From: Photobacterium sp. TLY01
GTDB lineage: Bacteria > Pseudomonadota > Gammaproteobacteria > Enterobacterales > Vibrionaceae
DNA length: 64,000 nt
Direction of reading: 5' to 3'
Assembly: GCF_021432065.1 (NCBI RefSeq)
Contig: NZ_CP090364.1
Location: 558,001-622,000 of the forward strand
Of the stretch, positions 56,894-64,000 are shown in pieces. The translations under genes were made by a program, and so were the position numbers. Each line of letters opens with the position of its first letter. Position 1 is the stretch's first letter. Under the pieces are notes generated by a model, which worked only from the letters and a program-made list of their open reading frames with translations, had not been told where the DNA came from and searched no databases.

Positions 56894-59158
56894 TCACAGA
56901 TGCCGGTGCCAGTCATATTCCTGATGGGATGAGGTCTGGACTCGGACCAAACCTTTATCCATTGCCAGTATGCATGCCCGGCGGATATTCTCGCCGGCAA
57001 AGCTGGCGGCCGGGGCCGCTTCGATGGCACTCAGGTGAACCCACTGGCTGCCCGTTTCGGTTTTGCTGATCTGGCGGGCAGCATGGGTGGCCATCAGCAA
57101 AATGTCGAGTAGCTCCTGATCATTAATGGCGGTGCAGGCTCGTGGCAGGAATGGATACTCGGCCATCCCGATGCGTACCCGGCTGTCGAGCTGCCTTTCA
57201 TTCATGAAGCTGTCCACCAGTTGTCTGATGGAGTCAGCCAGTTGCTGAGGGGCGCTTTCCAGGCGCGAGTTCGGCTCGATGTACAAGAACATGGCATCAG
57301 AAAAATGGTACAAACGGGCCGGTTCGCAAATCTGGGCCTTGAGGTAATCACCAAACTGGCGTTCCAGTTCCAGCCCCTGCTGATAACCATGTTCCAGATA
57401 GACATGTTTGAGGAGCGGGACTTCAAACAGCGCAAAACGCAACCGATCACTCAGGGGTTCGTTGATAATTTCTCCCAGGTGCCACTGTTCGAAATGCGCG
57501 CTGCTCTGTTGCAGTGAGCTGGAGAGTCTGGCATTGAGCATTCTCAGATTGCGCAGACCGCTGCGGGGGTGGGTGTAGAATTCATCCCGCAGCAGTGTCA
57601 GTCGTTCTCGCCAGCGGCGTGCAGCTCTGTGGCGGTACCAGAGCACCAGCAGGGCCAGCAGCAAGCCGAACAGCAGCACTGTGGTCATGTTTTTTTGCTG
57701 ATACAGGGCTTTTTCTTGCGAGAATTGCTGGCGTTCCAGCTCTTCCAGCTGCAGTGCCCGTGCCATCATCCGCTGTTGCTGGCGGAACACTTCGGCATTA
57801 CTTTTGACCTGATTTTCCTGCAAAGAGGCATACAGCTGCTCGTAACGACGCTGGCTCAGCAGGGCGTTGTAGTAGTCTTTCTGCTTCTCAAATGCAGCTG
57901 ACAGGCTGGTTTCTCCCTGCATTTGTAAAGCCGGCTGGGCCTTGGGCAAACGGCTGGCCGCCAGCAGGGCTGCCTGAATGGTCGAAATTGCCTGCTCTGT
58001 TTTTTCTTCTGCCAGCTCCAGTTGCCCCTGAAGCAGCTGCGTCTGGAGCTGGGTGATCTCATCGTCGCTTTCCTGCGCCAGCTGACGGGCATGGTGCAGG
58101 TATTGTTCGGTTTTCGGGTAGTTATAGAGTTTGAGATAGACGCGGGCGATACTCAGGCGCAGCTTGGCAGAGCGAGTGGGCAAGCGGAGCTGATTTTCCT
58201 GATCTAAGGCATTGAAATAATGCACCAGCGCAAGGTTGTAGCGGCCCTGCTGTTCGTAAATACTCGCTATCAGCGCCAGGGTGCGGGCCAGCGGAATGGT
58301 GCGATTGAAATGTTCGAAAAACTCTCCGGCCTGTGTTGCGTGCTCCAGGGCTTTGTCAAACACTTTACGTTCATCGTAGAGTGTCGCCAATTCCAGATTG
58401 GCGATCGCCATTTTGCCGTGATCGTCTGTTTCCTGGGCCAGCCAGTAGCCGCTCAGCAAGCGATCCAGGGCCAGATCATAGTGCTGGTGCCGTAAATAAT
58501 GCCTTCCGTGATTGAGCAGGAAGTTGATTTCTTCTTTGGGGGCGTCAAGCTCAGACAGATCACGCTTGGCGCGGATATACATTTTTTCTGCCACTCTTTC
58601 ATCGCCCAGAGTGGATTCCATATCGGCGCGCAGCATCAGTAACTGGTACTGGAGTATTTTGATTTGATCGCTGCGTTGCAGTTTCTCATCACCGGCAATC
58701 ACCTGATCGATTTTATCCAGCCGGGCTGCCGCGGAGGAGGCATCGCCCATCCCGTGCCACAGGATTTCTGCATGAATGAGCTGGGTTTCGAGCAAGGTAT
58801 AGCTGAAGGCATTTTCAACCGCCAGTGCTTCAGCTTGGTTGATGGTGTGAATGGCATCGCTTTGCGCATTGAGCAAAGACTGTGCTCTGGCTTTGATTTG
58901 CAGGGCATTGATGGTGCTCAGCGGCGTGCGGACAGAGTGGTCAGTTTCTTCATTGACATGAACGCGTGAGTTGTCGGCAGGCACACTGAGCCGGCGTTGG
59001 TTCAGATAGCGTTCGGTGATCTCCAGTGCTTTTTCCGGGCTGGTTTCCAGCAGGAGATCCGCATCGGCCAGAATCGGAGTGGCATAAATTTTCGCCTGAG
59101 CCGGCAGGGCTGTGAGAAACAAAAGCAGGATGCTGAAGAGCCAGTAACGACAGTTCAT
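56894..59158 (-). CDS. TPR membrane protein with degenerate GGDEF domain
   Basis: A 754-residue protein. A signal peptide (MNCRYWLFSILLLFLTALPAQA) leads to a periplasmic TPR-rich region (about 25-500, e.g. RYNLALVHYFNALDQENQL), one membrane helix (about 512-530, TVLLFGLLLALLVLWY) and a cytoplasmic C-terminal domain. That domain follows a GGDEF fold with key motifs lost: HPRSGLRNLRMLNARL for DPLTGLxNRR, HFSDAMFLYIEP where GGDEF should be, and RIGMAEYPF for SIGIA. It is probably a signalling protein without cyclase activity. An ATG 5 codons upstream is a possible start. Confidence 0.75.
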   Translation of the reverse strand: MNCRYWLFSILLLFLTALPAQAKIYATPILADADLLLETSPEKALEITERYLNQRRLSVPADNSRVHVNEETDHSVRTPLSTINALQIKARAQSLLNAQSDAIHTINQAEALAVENAFSYTLLETQLIHAEILWHGMGDASSAAARLDKIDQVIAGDEKLQRSDQIKILQYQLLMLRADMESTLGDERVAEKMYIRAKRDLSELDAPKEEINFLLNHGRHYLRHQHYDLALDRLLSGYWLAQETDDHGKMAIANLELATLYDERKVFDKALEHATQAGEFFEHFNRTIPLARTLALIASIYEQQGRYNLALVHYFNALDQENQLRLPTRSAKLRLSIARVYLKLYNYPKTEQYLHHARQLAQESDDEITQLQTQLLQGQLELAEEKTEQAISTIQAALLAASRLPKAQPALQMQGETSLSAAFEKQKDYYNALLSQRRYEQLYASLQENQVKSNAEVFRQQQRMMARALQLEELERQQFSQEKALYQQKNMTTVLLFGLLLALLVLWYRHRAARRWRERLTLLRDEFYTHPRSGLRNLRMLNARLSSSLQQSSAHFEQWHLGEIINEPLSDRLRFALFEVPLLKHVYLEHGYQQGLELERQFGDYLKAQICEPARLYHFSDAMFLYIEPNSRLESAPQQLADSIRQLVDSFMNERQLDSRVRIGMAEYPFLPRACTAINDQELLDILLMATHAARQISKTETGSQWVHLSAIEAAPAASFAGENIRRACILAMDKGLVRVQTSSHQEYDWHRHL

Positions 59159-59265
59159 AGCGCACTTATCCATCAGGAAACACGGCCCTCATATTACTGC
59201 CTCATGACGTCAAGTCCAGCAAAGTAAAGTGATTTGCCGGACTTGACTGCTAAGCAGGCGAGCCT

Positions 59266-60111
59266 TTACTGACGTGCCATGCGATCGTTATTGCTTGGCG
59301 TCTTGCCCTGATTGGTACGGTAAGGGTTAATATCCAGACCGCCACGGCGGGTGTAACGGGCGTAAACAGTCAGTCGCTCCGGCTGACACAAACGCATGAG
59401 ATCTGTGAAGATGCGCTCGACACATTGTTCGTGAAATTCATTGTGATTGCGGAAAGAGACCAGGTAGCGCAGCAGCTTTTCACGATCGATCCGCTTGCCT
59501 TTATAGGCAATCCGCACGCTGCCCCAGTCTGGCTGGCTGGTGATCAGGCAATTCGATTTCAACAGGTGGCTGTGCAGCACTTCCTCAACCACCTCGCCAC
59601 TGGCGGCATTGTTGAGCAGATCAGGATCAAAGTCGAAACTGGTAATCTCAATATCCTGATCATCGATACATTCACCGGCAAAATCCACGATAGGCTGATC
59701 GGTAAAATCACTCAGCGGCTGGATAGTCACGTCCACGTCCATCCCGGCGCAGGCTGATAAATCTTTCTGCAGAATATCTGCCACTTCCTGCCAGCTGCCG
59801 AAACGGGTATTGTTCAGGCTGTTCAGGAAGAGTTTGAAAGACTTGGATTCAATCAGGTTAGGGCTGCTGGCGGGCAGGCGTACTTCACCGATAGCCACCT
59901 GCGGCAGTCCTTTGCTGTTGAGCCAGGATAGCTCGTACAGTGTCCAGATGTCATACCCGGTGAATGGCAGGTCGTCGCTTAGCGACAGATCATCACGATT
60001 TAGCTTACGCGGCACGGCCTGCAGCAGAGTGGGATCGTATTGATCTTTGTATTCGCTTTTTTGGCCAAGAGTTAAACCGGCTAGTTCTTTCGCGTCTTTG
60101 TATTTGCTCAT
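59266..60111 (-). CDS. queF: 7-cyano-7-deazaguanine reductase QueF
   Basis: A 281-residue NADPH-dependent enzyme that reduces preQ0 to preQ1 in queuosine synthesis. It is the long bimodular form. The start [17 protein letters not shown] has AGGA upstream. The catalytic Cys is in [15 protein letters not shown] near 190, the substrate Glu in [10 protein letters not shown] near 230, and the C-terminal [14 protein letters not shown] is typical. Divergent from syd with 67 bp between; I see no preQ1 riboswitch there. Confidence 0.95.
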   Translation of the reverse strand: MSKYKDAKELAGLTLGQKSEYKDQYDPTLLQAVPRKLNRDDLSLSDDLPFTGYDIWTLYELSWLNSKGLPQVAIGEVRLPASSPNLIESKSFKLFLNSLNNTRFGSWQEVADILQKDLSACAGMDVDVTIQPLSDFTDQPIVDFAGECIDDQDIEITSFDFDPDLLNNAASGEVVEEVLHSHLLKSNCLITSQPDWGSVRIAYKGKRIDREKLLRYLVSFRNHNEFHEQCVERIFTDLMRLCQPERLTVYARYTRRGGLDINPYRTNQGKTPSNNDRMARQ

Positions 60112-60178
60112 ATTGTCCTGGACACACACACTTGGATTAGAATAGGCAAAGTTTACTGAATCTTGCTTGAGGTTGCGA

Positions 60179-60733
60179 ATGAATCATCCTGTAACGGCCG
60201 CATTGGCTGAATTTTCTTCCCATTTTATTAACGTGTGGCACGATGAGCGCGCCTGTCTGCCCTGCAGCAGCGATCTGATTGGCCTCACATCTCCTTGTGT
60301 TGAAACGGATAATGGCGATACCGTGAGCTGGAAGCCGGTAGCGCGTGAGCCTGCTGGTCGTTTTGATGCCGTTGAAACGGGGATTGAACTGCGCCTGCAT
60401 CCGGATATTACTGCGTTTTACGGCAGCTTTTTCAGTGGCGATATGGCTGCTCGCTTTAACGATCTGGAATTTGATCTGTTACAGGTGTTTAGTGAATCGG
60501 ATCATCAACGTTTGCAGGAGAATATTCTGGGTCACCTGGTCACTCAGCGCCGGTTGAAACTCAAGCCGACTGTCTTTATCGGGGTGATGGAGGCAGAAGA
60601 TCAGGTGATCGCTATCTGTAATCTGACCGGCAACGTCATTCTCGAGACGCTGGGCAAACCAGACCGGGAGGTGCTGGCGTACGATGTCGAGACCTTTATC
60701 CGCCAGCTCGAGCCTGTTGTGAAGGTGAGTTAA
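60179..60733 (+). CDS. syd: SecY-interacting protein Syd
   Basis: A 184-residue cytoplasmic protein that binds SecY and checks translocon integrity. The ATG at 60179 has GAGG 6 bases upstream. Family blocks include YFWH-like [33 protein letters not shown]-like [15 protein letters not shown] and NIDGT-like regions near the end. syd next to csrB is conserved from E. coli to Vibrio. The DUF2310 gene follows 3 bp after its stop. Confidence 0.92.
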   Translation: MNHPVTAALAEFSSHFINVWHDERACLPCSSDLIGLTSPCVETDNGDTVSWKPVAREPAGRFDAVETGIELRLHPDITAFYGSFFSGDMAARFNDLEFDLLQVFSESDHQRLQENILGHLVTQRRLKLKPTVFIGVMEAEDQVIAICNLTGNVILETLGKPDREVLAYDVETFIRQLEPVVKVS

Positions 60734-60736
60734 GCC

Positions 60737-61507
60737 ATGTATGTCGTTGAACTACAGTTTGAATGCTTTGACAACACCACAGTTGCGGCGGTGGAGCAGG
60801 CGATCAATGGCCTGATGGATGCGCTGCGTTATAACGGCCAGGTGCTGGGGCGGGAGTTCCCTGTCGTGATGGATGAGGCTGTGTTTAAAGTGCGGGCTGT
60901 CTGTCCGGAGAAAACCAGCCTGCATAGTCAGTTTCACAGCCCGCAGGTAAAAGCGGGGATCAACCGGCTGACACAGGCCAGTTTGCTGGCCCCGAAAATT
61001 AAAGTGTTGGGGCGTGATATCAATTCGGAAGCCACTGCCGAAGAAGCTCCGGCATGGCAGGTGCTGTATACCACGTATGTGCACACCTGTTCGCCGCTGC
61101 GCAGCGGTGACAGCTTATTGCCGATCCCTTTGTACCGGATACCGGCGACGTTTAACGGCGATCATAAAGCCTTGGTCAAATGGCAGACCGAATGGCAAGC
61201 CTGTGATGAAATTCAGATGGCCGGAGGCTGTAAGGCCGAACATGCGGCTTTGCACGAAATCCGTGACGCCGACAGCGATTTATTCCGCCGAGGCTGGGAT
61301 TTACGCGGCAGAATTGAATACCTGACCAAAGTGCCTACCTATTATTATCAGTACCGGGTGGGGGGGATCAGTCTGGAGACGGAGGCAAATCGCCCTTGTC
61401 CTAAATGCGGACAAGCCTGGCGAGTGGATGAGCCGATCCACGGTATCTTCCACTTCAAATGCGATCCATGCCGGCTGGTGTCCAACCTTTCCTGGGATTA
61501 TCAGTAG
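60737..61507 (+). CDS. DUF2310 Zn-ribbon protein
   Basis: A 256-residue protein of unknown function. A C-terminal zinc ribbon has CPKCGQAWRV and KCDPCRLVSN (two CxxC pairs, about residues 217-245), and the N-terminal 200 residues are mixed alpha/beta with conserved YTTYVHTCSPLRSGD and CDEIQMAGGCKAEH. It matches DUF2310 (Zn-ribbon-containing) proteins next to syd in Vibrionaceae. It is coupled to syd by a 3-bp gap. Confidence 0.85.
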   Translation: MYVVELQFECFDNTTVAAVEQAINGLMDALRYNGQVLGREFPVVMDEAVFKVRAVCPEKTSLHSQFHSPQVKAGINRLTQASLLAPKIKVLGRDINSEATAEEAPAWQVLYTTYVHTCSPLRSGDSLLPIPLYRIPATFNGDHKALVKWQTEWQACDEIQMAGGCKAEHAALHEIRDADSDLFRRGWDLRGRIEYLTKVPTYYYQYRVGGISLETEANRPCPKCGQAWRVDEPIHGIFHFKCDPCRLVSNLSWDYQ

Positions 61508-61570
61508 TCGCGGCTTGTCACCGCCCGTCGCTGGCAGGCAACGGGCGGTGAGTGCGCGTAAAATGACGGG

Positions 61571-61858
61571 TTATGTGTCTTGCAGCGTTTGCTCCAGAGC
61601 GGACAGGCGTGCTGTCAGGCTGGCGACTTGCTGCTCCAGCGCGGCAATGCGCTCGCTGTCGCTGAGCTGTGCTGTATCGCGGGTTTTTATCTCTGGCACT
61701 TTGGCATGCTGTTTCCAGCTTTTAAGGGCCTGAATGATCACAGGCATAGGCAAAGGCTCACTCAGGCGGGCTTTGACCAGCGCGACACTGGGCTCTTTTC
61801 CTTCCGCGATGAGCGTTGAGATGGCGCGTTCCAGCGCATCGGTAATTGCAGATGACAT
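61571..61858 (-). CDS. small protein with KfrA_N-like helix and coiled coil
   Basis: A 95-residue protein. Residues 1-50 (ALERAISTLIAEGKEPSVALVKARL then an LxxW-type SWK) resemble the N-terminal DNA-binding fold of KfrA-like proteins, and the C-terminal 30 residues are a regular leucine coiled coil (IAALEQQVASLTARLSALEQ). AGGAAG lies upstream of the ATG. A DNA-binding role is only a suggestion. Confidence 0.6.
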   Translation of the reverse strand: MSSAITDALERAISTLIAEGKEPSVALVKARLSEPLPMPVIIQALKSWKQHAKVPEIKTRDTAQLSDSERIAALEQQVASLTARLSALEQTLQDT

Positions 61859-61889
61859 ACTTCTTCCTGAAAGAGTGGCTCGGGTTCAT

Positions 61890-62120
61890 TTATTTTCGTA
61901 GCAAAGTGTCCAATTGATCAATCACTTCGCACCAATCGGCATCTGCAGCCATCGATTCTTTGAGAAAACGGCGCTGGGCGGGTTGCCAGAAATCAGCCTG
62001 GGCGATGGTTTCGCCCTGCTTGAGGTTATGGTCGCGAATGAAGCCCTCTATTGATTCCTTGGATGAATTCATTCCTAACTGATTGAATAAACTGTGTAAG
62101 TCATGGCTGAATGTTTCCAT
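61890..62120 (-). CDS. DUF2789 family protein
   Basis: A 76-residue cytoplasmic protein matching the DUF2789 family by METFSHDLHSLFNQLG, SIEGFIRDHNL and FWQPAQRRFLKESM. Function unknown. Its start lies 70 bp from the operator upstream of the first csrB gene, in divergent orientation, so the same operator could affect it. GGGGGATAG precedes the ATG. Confidence 0.78.
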   Translation of the reverse strand: METFSHDLHSLFNQLGMNSSKESIEGFIRDHNLKQGETIAQADFWQPAQRRFLKESMAADADWCEVIDQLDTLLRK

Positions 62121-62189
62121 CTTGCTATCCCCCTACTGGTGTTTGCAATAAGTATAGTGGGGAATAGCCGTCAATTCGTCTCTGTAATT

Positions 62190-62207
62190 TGTGAGAGATC
62201 GCTTACA
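62190..62207 (+). promoter_or_regulatory. GacA/UvrY/VarA-type operator of csrB copy 1
   Basis: TGTGAG-AGATCG-CTTACA fits the upstream activating sequence TGTAAG-N6-CTTACA with one mismatch. It lies about 170-190 bp before the predicted start at 62378, the usual distance at csrB promoters. A further CTTACA...TGTAAG dyad overlaps it (62202-62217). Confidence 0.8.
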
Positions 62208-62342
62208 AGCCTGTAAGACATACTGAAATCTTGCTATGGCGGTTAGCCTAAATGAAAGTTAATTTGCATTTATTATCAATCACTTAGTTCTGGTTTGTGC
62301 ATGGGGTGTAATCCGGGGTGCTAACGGGTGTTTCCAGTGTGC

Positions 62343-62370
62343 TTGTTCGAGCCGGGATATAGCGTAATCT
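62343..62370 (+). promoter_or_regulatory. candidate promoter of csrB copy 1
   Basis: TTGTTC (62343-62348) and TAATCT (62365-62370), 16 bp apart, place the start 8 bases on, at the GTCGGAAGGA that opens the RNA. The second copy has the same -10-to-start distance. Confidence 0.6.
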
Positions 62371-62377
62371 TAACCCT

Positions 62378-62752
62378 GTCGGAAGGAGCTGACACGGAAC
62401 AGGAACATGAGCCACGGAGTTGGCAGTCTCAGGAAGAGACACGGTCTTCAGGATGAGGGCTGACATGGAGAGTTCGGAAACTGCAGGATGCAGTCAGTGC
62501 AAGCAGGATGTTTGCCGTCAGGATGACACAAGGATGATGCTTCAGGAAGAAGCCAGGGACACCGCCAGGATGGCTGTTGAGAGTTAACCCGGGATGGGGA
62601 ACGGGTCAGGAGACCAGGACACTTCAGGATGAAGTTCAACAAGGGAAGCGCTGAAGGATACAGCATACAAAGGAATGATGCAGGGAGCACCGTTGTAGTA
62701 GGAAGCTACAGGTAAGACCTAAGGGCGCAACGCAAGTTGCGCCCATTCTTTT
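62378..62752 (+). ncRNA. csrB1: CsrB-family sRNA, copy 1
   Basis: About 375 nt that titrates the RNA-binding protein CsrA. By eye it has 16 AGGA motifs, many as CAGGATG or CAGGAAG in hairpin loops (for example CTGCAGGATGCAG and GTCAGGATGAC). It opens with GTCGGAAGGAGCTGAC and ends in a 9-bp GGGCGCAAC / GTTGCGCCC terminator stem with T's. syd-csrB linkage is as in E. coli. The 5' end is inferred. Short frames on both strands here are not coding. Confidence 0.92.
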
Positions 62753-62887
62753 ATAACTGGCATGTCGCATAGCACTCGCTCCAACAGCCCGCCCACTTCT
62801 GCTTTCTTGTCTCATACCCTGTATTGGCGGTACTGAACTGCGACGGCTTTTTACGCCTTATACCATTTCATATTTTGCCTGCAATCT

Positions 62888-62905
62888 TGTAAGCGATCTC
62901 TCACA
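62888..62905 (+). promoter_or_regulatory. GacA/UvrY/VarA-type operator of csrB copy 2
   Basis: TGTAAG-CGATCT-CTCACA, the exact reverse complement of the operator of copy 1, about 170-190 bp before the predicted start at 63076. A second TCTCAC...GTGAGA dyad overlaps it (62899-62916). Confidence 0.8.
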
Positions 62906-63062
62906 AAATCGTGAGAAATATGCGTTTCCTGTTATCTATCCCAACGCACAAATATAGAAATTTAACTTTAAATTCAATGTCTTATGTTTTTGTTTGTTCG
63001 TGAGCCGATCTTTGGGCAATGAGCAAGTTAAAGACAGTACTGTGCCCGGCGCGTAATTATCG

Positions 63063-63068
63063 TAGTCT
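63063..63068 (+). promoter_or_regulatory. candidate -10 element of csrB copy 2
   Basis: TAGTCT lies 8 bases before the GTCGAAGGA start of the RNA. The -35 (TGTGCC at 63041) is poor, as expected for a promoter that needs an activator. Confidence 0.5.
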
Positions 63069-63075
63069 TAGAGGT

Positions 63076-63460
63076 GTCGAAGGAATTGACACACGGAACA
63101 GGAAAACGGCCAGGGAGCAGGGTCGGTTACGGATGATAGTGAAGGCGAGGACAGCTTTCACGCTAGGGATGGTTCAGGACATGGCGGGATGCCGGCTGCA
63201 GTATTCAGGATGATACTGCTCAGGACGAGACAGGGATACTTTCAGAACGAAAGCAGGGACACCGCCAGGAAGGTCGAAGAGAGTTATTTCAGGATGAAGT
63301 AACGGATCAGGAGATCAATGGACACGTTCAGGATGAGCGTTTAAAGGAAAATCGCCGACGGATTCCGGCGCATCAAAGGAATGAGGCAGGGAGCCTATGT
63401 GTAGCCGGATTGCTGCAAGTAAGACCTAAGGGCGCAACGAAAGTTGCGCCCGTTTTATTT
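63076..63460 (+). ncRNA. csrB2: CsrB-family sRNA, copy 2
   Basis: About 385 nt, tandem to copy 1 with a 323-bp gap. By eye it has 12 AGGA and several GGGA motifs (for example TTCAGGATGAAG and TCAGGATGAT). It shares with copy 1 the opening GTCG-AAGGA, the block GCAGGGACACCGCCAGGA-like segment, AAAGGAATGA.GCAGGGAGC near the 3' end, and GTAAGACCTAAGGGCGCAAC at the terminator, while the middle differs. Two CsrB RNAs are known in V. fischeri and Photobacterium relatives. Confidence 0.92.
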
Positions 63461-63492
63461 TGTGGTGTGGCAAAACCGGCGCGGAAAACCGT

Positions 63493-63795
63493 TCAGCCCG
63501 GCATATGGTGTGGCGGCACATAAAATTGTACCGGGCGCAGTCCCTTGAAGGTGGCCGATCCCTGATACGCATCAGCGCCGTCAGCTGAAAACTCAAATAA
63601 GTACAGGGTTTGCCAGCACCAGTTACCTGCATCATCTTTCAGGCGGTGCGATCCTCTGGCCACACTGAGCACCTGCAACCCTAGCTGCTGGCAGCGTTGA
63701 GTAATAAATTGCTGGGCCAGCTCGCTCTGCCGCCTTTGCTGCCAGAACAGGTAGCCCAGTATGGCCAGTGCCAGTATGCCAAGTAAATTATCCAT
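63493..63795 (-). CDS. DUF3301 membrane-anchored protein
   Basis: A 100-residue protein with one N-terminal membrane helix (LLGILALAILGYLFW, residues 4-18) and a soluble part with QRCQQLGLQVLSVARG and WCWQTLYLFEFSADGADAYQG, typical of DUF3301. Function unknown. AAGGA lies upstream. It follows the DUF3549-like gene by 35 bp on the same strand, as in Vibrio, and converges with csrB copy 2. Confidence 0.82.
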   Translation of the reverse strand: MDNLLGILALAILGYLFWQQRRQSELAQQFITQRCQQLGLQVLSVARGSHRLKDDAGNWCWQTLYLFEFSADGADAYQGSATFKGLRPVQFYVPPHHMPG

Positions 63796-63830
63796 CCGTG
63801 GGATGTCCTTTTTAGTTCCGTTTCATTGTT

Positions 63831-64000
63831 TTATTGGCCGCGAGTGGCTTGTTGCAGCCGGGTAATGGCCTCAGTCAGCTCGGCATTGGCAGTGCTGTGC
63901 AGCACCTGCAACATAGTACCGCGCAGTGCTGGCAGCATGACGAGATCGGCAAACAGCTGATTGAATAAATTCTGATCCTGAGTCTGGGCCAGGCGCAGCA
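63831..64000 (-). CDS. DUF3549 family protein, C-terminal fragment
   Basis: The last 56 codons of a gene entering from the right edge, ending ...AITRLQQATRGQ and stop. The helical LRLAQTQDQNLFNQLFADLV and LPALRGTMLQVLHS segments and the place next to DUF3301 suggest DUF3549, of unknown function. Only the C-terminus is visible. Confidence 0.6.
   Translation of the reverse strand, partial: LRLAQTQDQNLFNQLFADLVMLPALRGTMLQVLHSTANAELTEAITRLQQATRGQ

Noticed and set aside
60112-60178. preQ1 riboswitch upstream of queF
   Set aside because: Only 67 bp separate queF and syd and no aptamer-like pairing or C-rich loop was seen.
62378-63460. CRISPR-like or tandem-repeat array
   Set aside because: The recurring AGGA/CAGGATG units are irregularly spaced, too short and lie in hairpins, as in CsrB, not regular repeats with spacers.
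62284-63635. Several short open frames across the csrB region
   Set aside because: They overlap the AGGA-rich sRNAs and terminators, have no ribosome sites and read as low-complexity translations of the repeats.

Overview
The window looks like a chromosomal stretch from a member of the Vibrionaceae, most like Photobacterium or a close relative. The evidence is an rRNA operon whose 16S-23S spacer carries tRNA-Glu, tRNA-Lys and tRNA-Val, and housekeeping gene order: bamD/raiA/pheL-pheA against aroF-tyrA, rluD-pgeF-clpB-rrn, recC-recB-recD/argA, mltA-tcdA/csdA-csdE, GcvB/gcvA, DUF423-rlmM/xni/ppnN, queF/syd and csrB. Genus is not certain. Almost all of it is core genome; I see no phage, insertion sequence or CRISPR array.

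Layout. 1-4320: start of a DUF1801-like gene, then a CstA/BtsT-type transporter and its BtsS/BtsR (LytS/LytTR) two-component system. 4394-8646: aromatic amino-acid synthesis (aroF-tyrA under two TyrR boxes; pheA behind a phenylalanine leader peptide and attenuator) and raiA. 9014-14286: bamD, rluD, pgeF and clpB (sigma-32 promoter). 14381-20504: a complete rRNA operon with tRNAs, ending in tRNA-Asp and a partial duplication of the tRNA-Asp 3' end plus terminator. 20668-27170: small membrane protein, Bcr/CflA efflux pump, lipoprotein, dapD, a divergent SOS pair (yebG and a Tag-like glycosylase) sharing a LexA box, and a LysR/TDT-transporter pair. 27275-36840: recC, recB, recD. 36893-44483: argA, small genes, mltA, tcdA, csdA-csdE, the GcvB sRNA and gcvA.

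44553-50396 is the most accessory-looking part. It holds an MFS pump, a dienelactone-hydrolase-like enzyme, a 21-codon remnant of a flavin monooxygenase, a KAS III-like acyltransferase and an aldo/keto reductase, apparently one operon next to a divergent LysR regulator and a secreted alpha/beta hydrolase. 50508-61507 returns to core genes and adds two neighbouring GGDEF-derived signalling proteins, one with a GNDEF signature and one clearly degenerate.

The right end (62121-63492) has no protein genes. It carries two tandem CsrB-family sRNAs full of AGGA motifs, each ending in a near-identical terminator and each preceded by an 18-bp GacA/UvrY/VarA-type operator; the two operators are exact reverse complements. 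Together with GcvB, the pheL attenuator and the TyrR, LexA, CRP and sigma-32 sites, much of the interest here lies in RNA and regulatory elements rather than new protein systems. I did not find a convincing wholly new system; the best candidates for follow-up are the csrB pair, the flavin monooxygenase scar with its operon, and the tRNA-Asp tail duplication.
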